Shown: positions 15,826-24,515, numbered from the stretch's first letter. The stretch: 64,000 nucleotides of DNA from MnTg04 sp964568075 (GCA_964568075.1 CAZMOM010000003.1:97377-161376); one strand, 5' to 3'. The notes: generated from the letters alone by a model not told the origin. Made by a program: numbers and translations.

Positions 15826-17226
15826 ATGGCTACACCAAGCAACAAAACAGTTTTCATGATCGTAGCAGGTGTCGTGATCTTGATCGCGATTGGCTACTTC
15901 GGCATGAACTATCCGCCGGATGGCGATGGTATGTGGGGAGCAGTGGCGCCGGCAGAGCGCTATCGAGCGGATCAGCCAACTGCTGATGATATTAAGCTGG
16001 GCGACCAGGCGATTCAGCAATTCATGCAGACAGACACATACACACTGCTGGCGAGCGATGAGGAGTTCCAGAGCGCGATGCGGGACGAGGGTGTCGTGAG
16101 TGCACTGCAAAGCCAGGGCTTCATTAACGCCTTGCAGAGCCAGGGCTTCATTAACGCCTTGCAGAGCCAGGGCTTCATTAACACCTTGCAGAGCCGGGAC
16201 TTCGTTAACGCTTTGCAGAGCCGGGACTTTGTCAACGCTTTGCAGAGCCGGGACTTTGTTGAAGCCTTGCAGAGCCGGGACTTTGTTAACGCTTTGCAGA
16301 GCCGGGACTTCGTTAACGCTTTGCAGAGCCGGGACTTTGTCAACGCTTTGCAGAGCCGGGACTTTGTTGAAGCCTTGCAGAGCCGGGACTTTGTTAACGC
16401 TTTGCAGAGCCGGGACTTCGTTAACGCTTTGCAGAGCCGGGACTTTGTCAACGCTTTGCAGAGCCGGGACTTTGTCAACGCCTTGCAGAACCGGGGCTTC
16501 GTGGACGCGCTGCAAAGCAAGAGCTTTGTCGACGCCTTGCAAAGTCAGGGGTTTGTCGATGCACTGCAAAGCCAGGGCTTGGTCAACGCCTTGCAGAGCC
16601 AGAGCTTCGTAAACGCATTGCAAAGCAAGAGCTTTGTCGACGCCTTGCAGAGCCAGGGACTCGCAACCGCGCTGCAGAGCCAGGGCTTGGATAGCGCGCT
16701 ACAGAGCAAGGGGCTAGAGAGCGCCTTGCAGAGCAAAGGCTTCATGGACGCACTGCAGAGCCAGGGTTTCGTTGAGGCTTTGCAGAGCCAGGGTTTTATT
16801 AACGCCTTGCAGAGCCGAGGCTTCGTTGATGCCTTGCAGAGTCAGGGTTTGATTAACGCCTTGCAGAGCCAGGGTTTTATTAACGCCTTGCAGAGCCGGA
16901 GTTTCGTTGACGCCTTGCAGAGTCGGGGCTTCGTAGAGGCACTGCAAAGCAAGAGTTTTGTCGATGCATTGCAAAGCCAGGGCTTCATTAACGCTTTGCA
17001 GAGCCAGAGTGTTGTTGCCGCCTTGCAGAGCCGGGGCTTCGTAGAGGCACTGCAAAGCAAGAGTTTTGTCGATGCATTGCAAAGCCAGGGCTTCGTTAAC
17101 GCCTTGCAGAGCCAGGGCTTCATTAGCGCCTTGCAAAGCCAGGGCTTCGTAAACGCACTGCAAAACCGGGGCTTCGTCAGCCGGCTGCAAAGCGCTGCAC
17201 TGCGGGACAACGCAATAAACAGGTAG
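15826..17226 (+). CDS. membrane-anchored protein built of 40 tandem nonapeptides (ALQSxxFVx)
   Basis: The 466-residue chain has a hydrophobic N-terminal segment (VFMIVAGVVILIAIGYFGM, about residues 9-27), a linker of about 60 residues, and then 40 uninterrupted 9-residue repeats (residues 93-452) with the consensus A-L-Q-S-(R/Q/K)-(D/G/S)-(F/L)-(V/I)-(N/D/E). A short basic tail RLQSAALRDNAINR ends it. Leu2 and Gln3 are invariant, Ser4 almost so. The segment ASDEEFQSAMRDEGVVS before the array looks like a worn repeat. Nine residues equal 2.5 alpha-helical turns, so two repeats would make exactly five turns; a solenoid is equally possible. The predicted topology places the array outside the cytoplasm. 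A strong Shine-Dalgarno and a perfect terminator bracket the gene. I recognise no family. Position after an ECF/anti-sigma pair suggests an envelope role. Confidence 0.85.
   Translation: MATPSNKTVFMIVAGVVILIAIGYFGMNYPPDGDGMWGAVAPAERYRADQPTADDIKLGDQAIQQFMQTDTYTLLASDEEFQSAMRDEGVVSALQSQGFINALQSQGFINALQSQGFINTLQSRDFVNALQSRDFVNALQSRDFVEALQSRDFVNALQSRDFVNALQSRDFVNALQSRDFVEALQSRDFVNALQSRDFVNALQSRDFVNALQSRDFVNALQNRGFVDALQSKSFVDALQSQGFVDALQSQGLVNALQSQSFVNALQSKSFVDALQSQGLATALQSQGLDSALQSKGLESALQSKGFMDALQSQGFVEALQSQGFINALQSRGFVDALQSQGLINALQSQGFINALQSRSFVDALQSRGFVEALQSKSFVDALQSQGFINALQSQSVVAALQSRGFVEALQSKSFVDALQSQGFVNALQSQGFISALQSQGFVNALQNRGFVSRLQSAALRDNAINR
16102..17181 (+). repeat. 40 x 27-bp in-frame tandem repeat with 108-bp higher-order period
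   Basis: The DNA copies of the nonapeptide are each 27 bp, with the core TTGCAGAGCC. Copies 5-8 (16210-16317) and 9-12 (16318-16425) are identical over 108 bp, and similar four-copy periodicity recurs later (copies 31-33 against 35-37). This indicates recent unequal exchange or slippage in blocks of four repeats. The repeat length is a multiple of three, so all frames on both strands stay open here. Confidence 0.95.
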
Positions 17227-17291
17227 CGGATTCCGGGCGAGCGTCTTTAATTATCCGTGAGCGGGAGACGAGGAATTCCGCCATAGCAAAC

Positions 17292-17330
17292 AAAAGGATA
17301 CAACGGCGCTGATCCGTTGTATCCTTTTTT
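17292..17330 (+). terminator. rho-independent terminator after the nonapeptide gene
   Basis: A perfect 11-bp stem GGATACAACGG/CCGTTGTATCC (17296-17306 and 17314-17324) with a 7-base loop is preceded by AAAA and followed by six T. It lies 70 bp after the stop and 29 bp before the next start, separating the two genes. The flanking A and T runs make it usable in both directions. Confidence 0.95.
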
Positions 17331-17358
17331 GTCTGTTGCGCTAAAAGAATAATACATA

Positions 17359-20328
17359 ATGCGTATTTCTGTTTACAGGCTCTGGCTGGTTGCAATAATT
17401 CTCGGTACAGTCCATTCGGCCAGTGCTCAGAGACTCGCCAGCCTAGAAACAAATGACCTGCGGTTGCTTTTTTTCGACCCGACAGAGACCTATCTCGCAC
17501 CGCATGTTGCGCGGTGTTTTCAAAACTCGCTGGCCGGGTATCAGTCGCTTCTTGGATTTGATCCTAGCGAGAAAGCCACGGTCTTCCTGAAAGACTACTC
17601 AGATTACGGAAACGCGGCAGCAGGTGCTGTGCCAAGAAATACCCTGCTTTTCGATGTTGCTCCCGTCAGTTTTACGTTCGAGACATTTACGACGAGTGAA
17701 CGAATGTGCACAGTGATGAATCATGAATTGGTTCATGTCATAACGACGGATCAGGCGACGCGTGGTGACAAGCGCGCTCGCAGCTTCTTCGGCGGCAAGG
17801 TGACGCCGATTGCCGAACACCCAGAAACAATTTTCTACTCCTATTTGACCAATCCACGCGTTTTTTCGCCAAGCTGGTATCTCGAGGGCATCGCCGTCTT
17901 CATGGAAACCTGGATGGCTGGCGGCTACGGCCGGGCGCAAGGGGCATACGACGAAATGGTGTTTCGTTCCATGGTCCGGGATAACGCCTACTTTTACGAC
18001 CCACTTGGCCTGGAATCCGAGGGCAGCAAAATCGATTTCCAGGTCGGCGTTAATAATTACCTGTACGGCACCCGGTTCATGAGCTTCCTGGCCTATACCT
18101 ACTCGCCCGAAATGCTCGTCTCATGGGTAACGCGAAAAGAAGGCAGCAAAGGCCACTACACGGCACACTTTAAACAGGTGTTTGGCATCCCGATGCAGCA
18201 GGCCTGGCAGGACTGGATCGAGTTTGAGCACGAGTTTCAGACAGCCAACCTGGCGGCCGTCCGGCAGTTTCCGACCACACCGTATCGGGATATATCCGAG
18301 CGCGGGCTGGGGTCGGTGTCCCGCTCCTATTTCGATCCCGAGACGCGTAAACTGTATTGGGCGCTGCGATATCCCGGCGTCATCGCTCATATTGGTCATA
18401 TGTCGATTGATGACGGCACGGCAAGCAAGTTGGTCGATATCAAAGGGCCGATGCTGTACAGGGTCACGTCGCTTGCGTTCGATTCGAATTCGAAAACGCT
18501 GTTCTATACGACCGATAACTACGCACATCGCGACCTGATGACGGTCGATATCGAGACCGGCGAGTCCGGAATGCTCCTCAAGGATGCCCGCATCGGTGAG
18601 CTGGTATTCAACAAAGCCGATCGCTCGCTCTGGGGCGTGCGGCACCTGAACGGCATCGCAACGCTGGTTCGCATTCCCTTCCCGTATGAGCAGTGGAACC
18701 AGGTTCATTCTTTTCCATATGGACAAGTTTTGTACGATATGGATATTTCTCCGGACGGGCAGCTGCTCTCGACGTCTTTCGGAGAGGTCAACGGCGATCA
18801 ATCGGTACGAGTCTTCAGTATTGAGTCATTACTGGAAGGTGATGTTACGCCGCTGCAGAAATTCGACCGCGGACAGGCCGTCCCGGAGAGCTTCGTTTTC
18901 TCGCCAGACGGCAAATACCTGTTCGGCAGTTCTTATTACACCGGCATCTCGAATATTTACCGTTACGAGCTGGCAACCGGCGAAATCGAAGCGGTGAGCA
19001 ATGCCGAATCCGGATTCTTCAGACCCGTGCCGCTGGACGACGGGACGCTGCTGGTCTTTCGATACACCGGTCAGGGCTTTGTGCCCTCGATCATCGATCC
19101 GAAACCGCTGGAGGATGTCAGCGCGATTACCTTCCTCGGCACCGAGGTAATCGGGAAGTTTCCGCAATTAAAGGAATGGCAGGTCGGATCCCCGGCGGAT
19201 ATCCCACTGGACGAGCTGATTACACACGAGGGTGAGTATTCGGGGATGGGGAACATCGGCCTCGAATCGATCTACCCGATCATCGAGGGATACAAGGATG
19301 AGTATGCCCTGGGTGTCAATGTCAGGTTCTCAGATCCGATCATGCTCGATAGCATCGATTTCTCTTTGTCTCACAGCATCGACAGCGCCCTGCCGAGCGC
19401 GGAAGACCTCCATGCGACGCTTGAGTGGCGGCACGTCGTAACCCGGCAGACGCCGCTGTCCGGAACGTGGACTACCACGCTGCGGCACAATCCGGCAGAT
19501 TTTTACGACCTGATCGGCCCGACAAAACAGGGCCTGAAAGGGCAGTCAGCCACCGTCAGATATGCGAAGACGCTGATCTATGACCAGCCGCGCGAACTGG
19601 ATCTTGACCTCGATCTGAGCCATTACATCAACCTGGACAGGTTGCCCAACTACCAGAACATCGATATCACGTTCGACGAGCTAACCACCTTCGCGGCCAG
19701 TCTGAGTTATTCGCACATCCGGTCGTCGCTTGGCAGTGTTGACGACGAGAAAGGATTCAAGTGGCGAGTCGTCGCCGCAGCAAGTCACGTCAACGGCGAT
19801 ACGATTCCGAAATTTTTCGGCAATTTCGACTTTGGTTTTGCATTGCCGCTCCGACATTCCTCAATCTGGTTCAGGAATGCTGCGGGCGTGGCGAATGGCG
19901 AGCCGGACGACCCGTTTGCCAATTTCTTCTTCGGCGGCTTCGGTAACAACCGCGTCGATAGCGGCGACGTCAAACGCTACCGGCTTGCCTATGCGATGCC
20001 GGGCTTCGAGCTTAATGAGATCGGCGGGAGAAACTTTTACCGGTCGATGATCGAATGGAATCTTCCTCCGATCCGCTTTCGGCGGGTTGGTAGCCCGCGA
20101 TTCTATCTGTCATGGGCGCGCCCCGCCTTGTTCGCATCCACCCTGGTCACCAACACAGATGACAGCGCAATACGCCGCAACGTAAATTCTTTTGGCGCAC
20201 AGATAGATTTACAATTTACGGTGCTTTCACGGTTGAACATGACTCTGTCACTGGGATATGCCATCGGGACGGGCGACGGTGTCGTCGGCTCACCGGATGA
20301 GTTTATGCTTTCTCTCAAAATATTGTGA
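17359..20328 (+). CDS. gluzincin-like metalloprotease / beta-propeller / outer-membrane barrel fusion
   Basis: The 989-residue protein starts with a signal peptide (WLVAIILGTVHSASA). Residues ~25-310 form a peptidase MA-like domain: HELVH at 122-126 supplies two zinc His and the base Glu, and WYLEGIAVFME (Glu176) fits the third ligand of gluzincins. Residues ~320-620 contain WD40/TolB-like propeller blades (DMDISPDGQLL, FVFSPDGKYLF). The last ~330 residues are rich in alternating aromatic/polar strands and end SLGYAIGTG...EFMLSLKIL, typical of an outer-membrane barrel. This implies an export-anchored protease whose catalytic part faces the periplasm or the outside. I know of no experimentally described protein with this layout. 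A relic of a second barrel end follows the stop. Confidence 0.8.
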   Translation: MRISVYRLWLVAIILGTVHSASAQRLASLETNDLRLLFFDPTETYLAPHVARCFQNSLAGYQSLLGFDPSEKATVFLKDYSDYGNAAAGAVPRNTLLFDVAPVSFTFETFTTSERMCTVMNHELVHVITTDQATRGDKRARSFFGGKVTPIAEHPETIFYSYLTNPRVFSPSWYLEGIAVFMETWMAGGYGRAQGAYDEMVFRSMVRDNAYFYDPLGLESEGSKIDFQVGVNNYLYGTRFMSFLAYTYSPEMLVSWVTRKEGSKGHYTAHFKQVFGIPMQQAWQDWIEFEHEFQTANLAAVRQFPTTPYRDISERGLGSVSRSYFDPETRKLYWALRYPGVIAHIGHMSIDDGTASKLVDIKGPMLYRVTSLAFDSNSKTLFYTTDNYAHRDLMTVDIETGESGMLLKDARIGELVFNKADRSLWGVRHLNGIATLVRIPFPYEQWNQVHSFPYGQVLYDMDISPDGQLLSTSFGEVNGDQSVRVFSIESLLEGDVTPLQKFDRGQAVPESFVFSPDGKYLFGSSYYTGISNIYRYELATGEIEAVSNAESGFFRPVPLDDGTLLVFRYTGQGFVPSIIDPKPLEDVSAITFLGTEVIGKFPQLKEWQVGSPADIPLDELITHEGEYSGMGNIGLESIYPIIEGYKDEYALGVNVRFSDPIMLDSIDFSLSHSIDSALPSAEDLHATLEWRHVVTRQTPLSGTWTTTLRHNPADFYDLIGPTKQGLKGQSATVRYAKTLIYDQPRELDLDLDLSHYINLDRLPNYQNIDITFDELTTFAASLSYSHIRSSLGSVDDEKGFKWRVVAAASHVNGDTIPKFFGNFDFGFALPLRHSSIWFRNAAGVANGEPDDPFANFFFGGFGNNRVDSGDVKRYRLAYAMPGFELNEIGGRNFYRSMIEWNLPPIRFRRVGSPRFYLSWARPALFASTLVTNTDDSAIRRNVNSFGAQIDLQFTVLSRLNMTLSLGYAIGTGDGVVGSPDEFMLSLKIL

Positions 20329-20520
20329 TACTCGCGGCTCCACTCTGTTTTCGAAAGAACCGTAACTACTCTGGGGGTGCAACTGGATTTTCAGTTCACC
20401 TTCGCGCACCGGCTGGATATGACCTTGTCGGTGGGTTACGCAGAGGGCTGCGAGAGCGGTAACAAGCTGGGCGATGAGTGGATGGTGTCGCTGAAATTGC
20501 TCGCATTTGACGTACTCTGA
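20329..20520 (+). pseudogene. remnant duplicate of the beta-barrel C-terminus, in frame after TGA
   Basis: After the TGA of the preceding gene the same frame stays open for 63 codons. From about 20371 it encodes RTVTTLGVQLDFQFTFAHRL and then DMTLSVGYAEG...DEWMVSLKLL. This repeats the end of the previous protein (RNVNSFGAQIDLQFTVLSRL, then NMTLSLGYAIG...DEFMLSLKIL) at about half identity. No start codon with a ribosome site is present, so it is best read as the 3' end of a lost paralogue or a decayed tandem duplication. Stop-codon readthrough would add an alternative barrel end, which is less likely. Confidence 0.75.
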
Positions 20521-20573
20521 GACGCCTGCTGGTAAGGTAGCCACCTAAATCGCATTCGTGCAGAAGAGGGCGT

Positions 20574-21587
20574 ATGACCGATAATCTGTTTGTCGTGGCG
20601 CCAATCGGACTGCTCCCCGCGATTATTTTCCTGATGACCCTGCTTTACCTGGATAGTTACAAGCTGGTTTCCATGCGCGCAATCATCTGGGTGATCGGTG
20701 CCGGCGGGTCGATCACGATCCTGACCTACTTCGCCGGTGCCGCGCTCCTGGATTCCACGCAGATGGCGTGGACCAGCTACAGTCTCTATGTCGCACCGAT
20801 GCTCGAGGAATTGCTGAAAGCGTCAGTGATAATTGTTTTGCTAAGGACCAGTCGTATTGGGTTTCTGGTAGACGCGGCGATATTTGGTTTCGCAGTCGGT
20901 ACCGGGTTTGCCCTCGTCGAAAACCTCTATTATTTACAATCTCTGGATAACGGAAATATCGGTGTCTGGATAGTTCGAGGATTCGGTACGGCGATCATGC
21001 ACGGTGGTGCCACCGCGATTTTTGGCATCATTACCCAGGCGCTGACGGAAAGAAATATCGGGATCAATCCCCTGATGTATTTGCCGGGGCTGGCACTCGC
21101 AATCACGCTGCATTCGCTATTCAACCACTTTTTGATTTCTCCGATACAGTCGACGATGCTGATATTGTTTGTGCTGCCGCCCGTGCTGTATGTGGTTTAC
21201 CTGCAAAGTTCACGGTCGATGCACGACTGGCTGCAACTGGATTTTGACTCGGACGTGGACTTGCTGGAACAGATCAACTCGAGCGAGTTCTCTGAATCGT
21301 CGATCGGCAGGTACCTGAGTGAATTGCGCAGCAAGTTCAAGGGGCCGGTTGTCGTGGATATGCTTTGCTATCTGCGTCTTTACACGGAGCTGGCCCTGCG
21401 CGCCAAAGGGGTACTGATGATGCGCGAAAATGGTTTCGACGAGCCCGTCGGAGAAAGAACGCGGGCGAAGTTCGAGGAAATGCGATACCTGGAAAAGAGT
21501 ATTGGCAAGACAGGGCGCATGGCGATGAGACCTTTTCTACACATGGATCGTAAAGATCTGTGGCAATTGTATGTGCTGGAGAATTAG
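20574..21587 (+). CDS. PrsW family intramembrane metalloprotease
   Basis: A 337-residue membrane protein with about seven to eight helices in its first ~210 residues, followed by a cytoplasmic helical tail. PrsW (M82) motifs are visible: APMLEELLK (Glu78-Glu79), GFAVGTGFALVENLYY (Glu116-Asn117), IMHGGATAIFG (His143) and HSLFNHF. PrsW performs site-1 cleavage of the anti-sigma factor RsiW in Bacillus; proteobacterial homologues are largely unassigned. Here an ECF sigma with a single-pass anti-sigma lies 5-6 kb upstream on the same strand, a suggestive pairing. The ~130-residue tail (DWLQLDFDSDVDLLEQINSS onward) is found in some proteobacterial homologues. Confidence 0.85.
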   Translation: MTDNLFVVAPIGLLPAIIFLMTLLYLDSYKLVSMRAIIWVIGAGGSITILTYFAGAALLDSTQMAWTSYSLYVAPMLEELLKASVIIVLLRTSRIGFLVDAAIFGFAVGTGFALVENLYYLQSLDNGNIGVWIVRGFGTAIMHGGATAIFGIITQALTERNIGINPLMYLPGLALAITLHSLFNHFLISPIQSTMLILFVLPPVLYVVYLQSSRSMHDWLQLDFDSDVDLLEQINSSEFSESSIGRYLSELRSKFKGPVVVDMLCYLRLYTELALRAKGVLMMRENGFDEPVGERTRAKFEEMRYLEKSIGKTGRMAMRPFLHMDRKDLWQLYVLEN

Positions 21588-21985
21588 TCCCGGGGCCGGT
21601 CCGCAATGCTGCTGGGACGACAATATTGCGCTTTTGGTATCGCAGGCTGACCCCACGATCACGGTTTGTTCGATGGCAAAACGCCGTCCTTTGGTTCTGA
21701 AGTGATTTTAAAAAATTCGGTTCGTGATCCGTCGATGCGTGTTACATAAGTCTTTAAGCCGAGTGAAATTTGCCGCTGTGCCAATTGCGGATTGGTATAC
21801 TGTTCGTGGCCAAAAGGTTGATTTGCGCTATGTTCTGAATGACTCGTTTTTTTACGGTGATCAGCTACAGGCGCGTTCGACCAATATCTCATCATTATGC
21901 TCGGGGGCCGGGATTTTTGATCGACCACCTGCCAGTTTGCGAAGAACAGACGAGTCATCGTTGCATTGACGTCGTTGGTTCGTGC
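21588..21985 (+). other. 398-bp region without a supported gene
   Basis: Short open frames exist on both strands, but none has a ribosome site or recognisable composition. The sequence is AT-richer around 21690-21860, with ATTGGTATACTG near 21790, which may contain the promoter of the lipoprotein gene that follows. No repeats or tRNA-like folds were seen. Confidence 0.4.
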
Positions 21986-23125
21986 GTGGTGTCCCGGATA
22001 TGGCAGTCTGGGCAACGCCGGCGATTTCCTTTCGGCAGGCTGGGGGTTTTTCTGGTCCTTGCTCTGCAGATAGCGGGCTGCTCGCACCAGGAATTATTGC
22101 CATTGACGGACAGTCCGAACGCGGCGGCGACAGCGAGAAAAAATGCGGAGATCGTGTTATTGACCTGGATAGACAGGTTGCCCCACGCGCTGGAAATCAG
22201 CTCGGATTTATTGATCACAAGTCCTGAGAGGGTGGCAGCTTTTCAACAGGCGCTGGAAGTGGTGATTGCGGGGGATTTGACCGAAGCGGCGGAAGCGGCT
22301 GATCGGGCTGGTTACCAGGTCGTCATTTTCAGCTTTGGGGATACACAATACGTGGCGCTCGCAGATCAGCAAACCAAGGGGGTAGGCCCTACGGTCATCA
22401 TCAACATGGCGGCAAGGCGAGATATTGTCGCCAGTGCGCCGCACCCCATTTACGAGGAAGGTGTGGACGTTGAAGCTGGTCTGTTTATCACCAGACTGGA
22501 GGCGCGCGGCGCCGTGATAGCCGGAGCGCATCGATGTGCGTCATCGATTGCGAGCCAGTGCAGCGGGACCACCAGCGTCTGTACATCGGGGGAGTCTTCC
22601 GCATATCGGCTTTCTGACGCGGGCCACAATACGGATCTTTTGTACCAGCAGGCACATGAATTTCTCGCGCAAGCCTGGCCAGGAAGTGTTTTTTTCAGCC
22701 TTCACGGCATGGACCGGATGAATGATACAGATGTAATTATCTCGGACGGAACCGTAAACGTCGGTGATATGGATGCGTTGCCGAACAGGATTCGCGATAA
22801 GGTCAGATTCGGCTGGGGAAACAGCGGGGGATACGTCGTAAGCTGCCAGGGGGCGGATGACGGCGCAGTTGCCTATCAGAATCTTTGCGGCACCACTAAT
22901 GTTCAGGGACGATTTCTGAATCAGAGTCCCGACGCCTGTGACTCGGTCGCGACTCGCAGCAGCGGTCGTTTTGTTCATATTGCGCAGACGGATGCGATTC
23001 TCGGCAATCAGCGGACAGCCTCGAGTCTAAACATCTCGGGGACGTCAGCGGAGGCATTGCTACAGGGTATAGCTGCGACTATCCCGTCGTTCAAGGAACT
23101 GGAAGCTGGCCGGGAAAAACAATAA
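21986..23125 (+). CDS. secreted lipoprotein of unknown function, His-rich hydrolase-like pattern
   Basis: The frame is open from 21839, but the credible N-terminus begins at GTG 21986 or 21989: SRIWQSGQRRRFPFGRLG, then the hydrophobic VFLVLALQIAGC with a lipobox before Cys. The mature part (~350 residues) contains spaced His/acid motifs (APHPIYEEG, VIAGAHRCASS, DAGHNTDLLYQQAHEF, FFSLHGMD, FVHIAQTD) and several Cys suited to disulfides in the periplasm. The arrangement recalls zinc-dependent hydrolases, but I cannot assign a family. It is followed 22 bp later by the transporter gene, so the two may be co-expressed. Confidence 0.6.
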   Translation: MVSRIWQSGQRRRFPFGRLGVFLVLALQIAGCSHQELLPLTDSPNAAATARKNAEIVLLTWIDRLPHALEISSDLLITSPERVAAFQQALEVVIAGDLTEAAEAADRAGYQVVIFSFGDTQYVALADQQTKGVGPTVIINMAARRDIVASAPHPIYEEGVDVEAGLFITRLEARGAVIAGAHRCASSIASQCSGTTSVCTSGESSAYRLSDAGHNTDLLYQQAHEFLAQAWPGSVFFSLHGMDRMNDTDVIISDGTVNVGDMDALPNRIRDKVRFGWGNSGGYVVSCQGADDGAVAYQNLCGTTNVQGRFLNQSPDACDSVATRSSGRFVHIAQTDAILGNQRTASSLNISGTSAEALLQGIAATIPSFKELEAGREKQ

Positions 23126-23147
23126 CCCACAGGACAGGTTCGTTAAC

Positions 23148-24515
23148 TTGAGACAAGCGATGCTATTCGTGGGGCCGCTGCTTGCGGTCACCGTCGGTTT
23201 GGGTCTCTTCCTGACCGGATCGACAGCCGATGTGGCCTGGACAGCCGGCATTACCCTGATTTGTGCACTGTGGTGGATCTTCGAACCCATTCCCATCCCG
23301 GCAACCTCTCTGTTGCCACTGGCGCTGCTGCCGCTGACTGGCGTGTTGACGCCCGCCCAGGTCGGTGAAGCTTATGGCAGTCCGCTGATATTGCTTTTAT
23401 TGGGCGGATTCATGTTGTCGACGGCGATGGCGAGAAGCGGTGCTCACCGCAGAATCGCGCTCGGCTTGGTGAACGCTTTCGGCGGGGAAAGTCCGCGCCA
23501 CCTCGTTTTCGGATTTATGGCAGCCGCGGCTGTGCTGAGTATGTGGATATCCAACACCGCGACCACCCTGATGTTGCTGCCGATCGTCATAGCCGTGACG
23601 GAAAAAGTGACTGACGACCGCCTTAAAGTGGCCCTCTTGCTCGGTGTCGCATTTGCCGCCAATGTCGGGGGAGTTGGAACACCGATAGGAACCCCACCGA
23701 ACCTGATATTCATGAAGGTCTATCTCGAGAATACCGGGATCGAGGTGACGTTTCTGGAATGGATGAAATGGACGATGCCCGTCGTTATCGTGATGGTGCC
23801 TGTCACCGGTATCTGGCTGACCCGTGGCCTGACCCGGAAAGCGAATCTGCAATTACCCGACGTCGGTGCATGGCGGGCCGAGGAGATTCGCACACTTGCC
23901 ATATTTGCGGTTACGGCGGTGTTGTGGATGACCCGAAAGGAACCGTTCGGTGGCTGGAGTGAATTGACCGGGTTGACAGGCGCCAACGATGCCAGCGTCG
24001 CGCTGTTGTCGGTCGTCGCCATGTTTCTGATTCCAAACGGCCGAGGGAGCCGGCTACTGAACTGGGAAACAGCGCAAAAAATCCCCTGGGGGATTCTTAT
24101 TCTGTTTGGCAGCGGTATTTGCATCGCCAAGGCATTTGTCACGTCGGGACTGAGCGTGACACTGGGTGCGGCTCTGGCGGGTCTTGGACAGATGCCGCTG
24201 TTGATGATGATTCTTATTATCTGTCTATCCGTTACTTTTCTCACCGAAGTGACCAGCAACACCGCGACCACGACGCTGCTGATGCCGATACTCGCAGCCG
24301 CCGCGACCAGTACCGGAATTAGTCATGTTTTAATCATGGTGCCGGCGGCTATCAGCGCCAGTTTTGCATTCATGTTGCCTGTCGCTACCGGGCCGAACGC
24401 TGTCGTGTTCGGATCGGGCCAGGTGACGATCAGGCAAATGGCCAGGGAAGGCATAGTCCTGAACCTGATCGGGGCAGTGGTGATTACCAGCCTGTGTTAT
24501 CTGTTGCTCGAGTGA
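23148..24515 (+). CDS. SLC13/DASS family sodium:anion symporter
   Basis: A 455-residue transporter with about 11-12 hydrophobic helices. The two SNT signature motifs of the DASS family occur as internal repeats: WISNTATTLMLLPI and VTSNTATTTLLMPI, which bind substrate carboxylate and Na+. WWIFEPIPIPATSLLPLALLP and ANVGGVGTPIGTPPNLIF are also typical. Substrates of the family are di- and tricarboxylates or sulfate; which applies cannot be read here. The start is TTG 23148, with AGGACAGG upstream; ATG 23160 is an alternative. It ends in a 423-bp gap. Confidence 0.9.
   Translation: MRQAMLFVGPLLAVTVGLGLFLTGSTADVAWTAGITLICALWWIFEPIPIPATSLLPLALLPLTGVLTPAQVGEAYGSPLILLLLGGFMLSTAMARSGAHRRIALGLVNAFGGESPRHLVFGFMAAAAVLSMWISNTATTLMLLPIVIAVTEKVTDDRLKVALLLGVAFAANVGGVGTPIGTPPNLIFMKVYLENTGIEVTFLEWMKWTMPVVIVMVPVTGIWLTRGLTRKANLQLPDVGAWRAEEIRTLAIFAVTAVLWMTRKEPFGGWSELTGLTGANDASVALLSVVAMFLIPNGRGSRLLNWETAQKIPWGILILFGSGICIAKAFVTSGLSVTLGAALAGLGQMPLLMMILIICLSVTFLTEVTSNTATTTLLMPILAAAATSTGISHVLIMVPAAISASFAFMLPVATGPNAVVFGSGQVTIRQMAREGIVLNLIGAVVITSLCYLLLE

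Noticed and set aside
15808..17210. Long open frames in the other frames and on the minus strand across the nonapeptide gene
   Set aside because: A 27-bp repeat without stops keeps every frame open. Only the chosen frame has a ribosome site, an N-terminal anchor and sensible composition.
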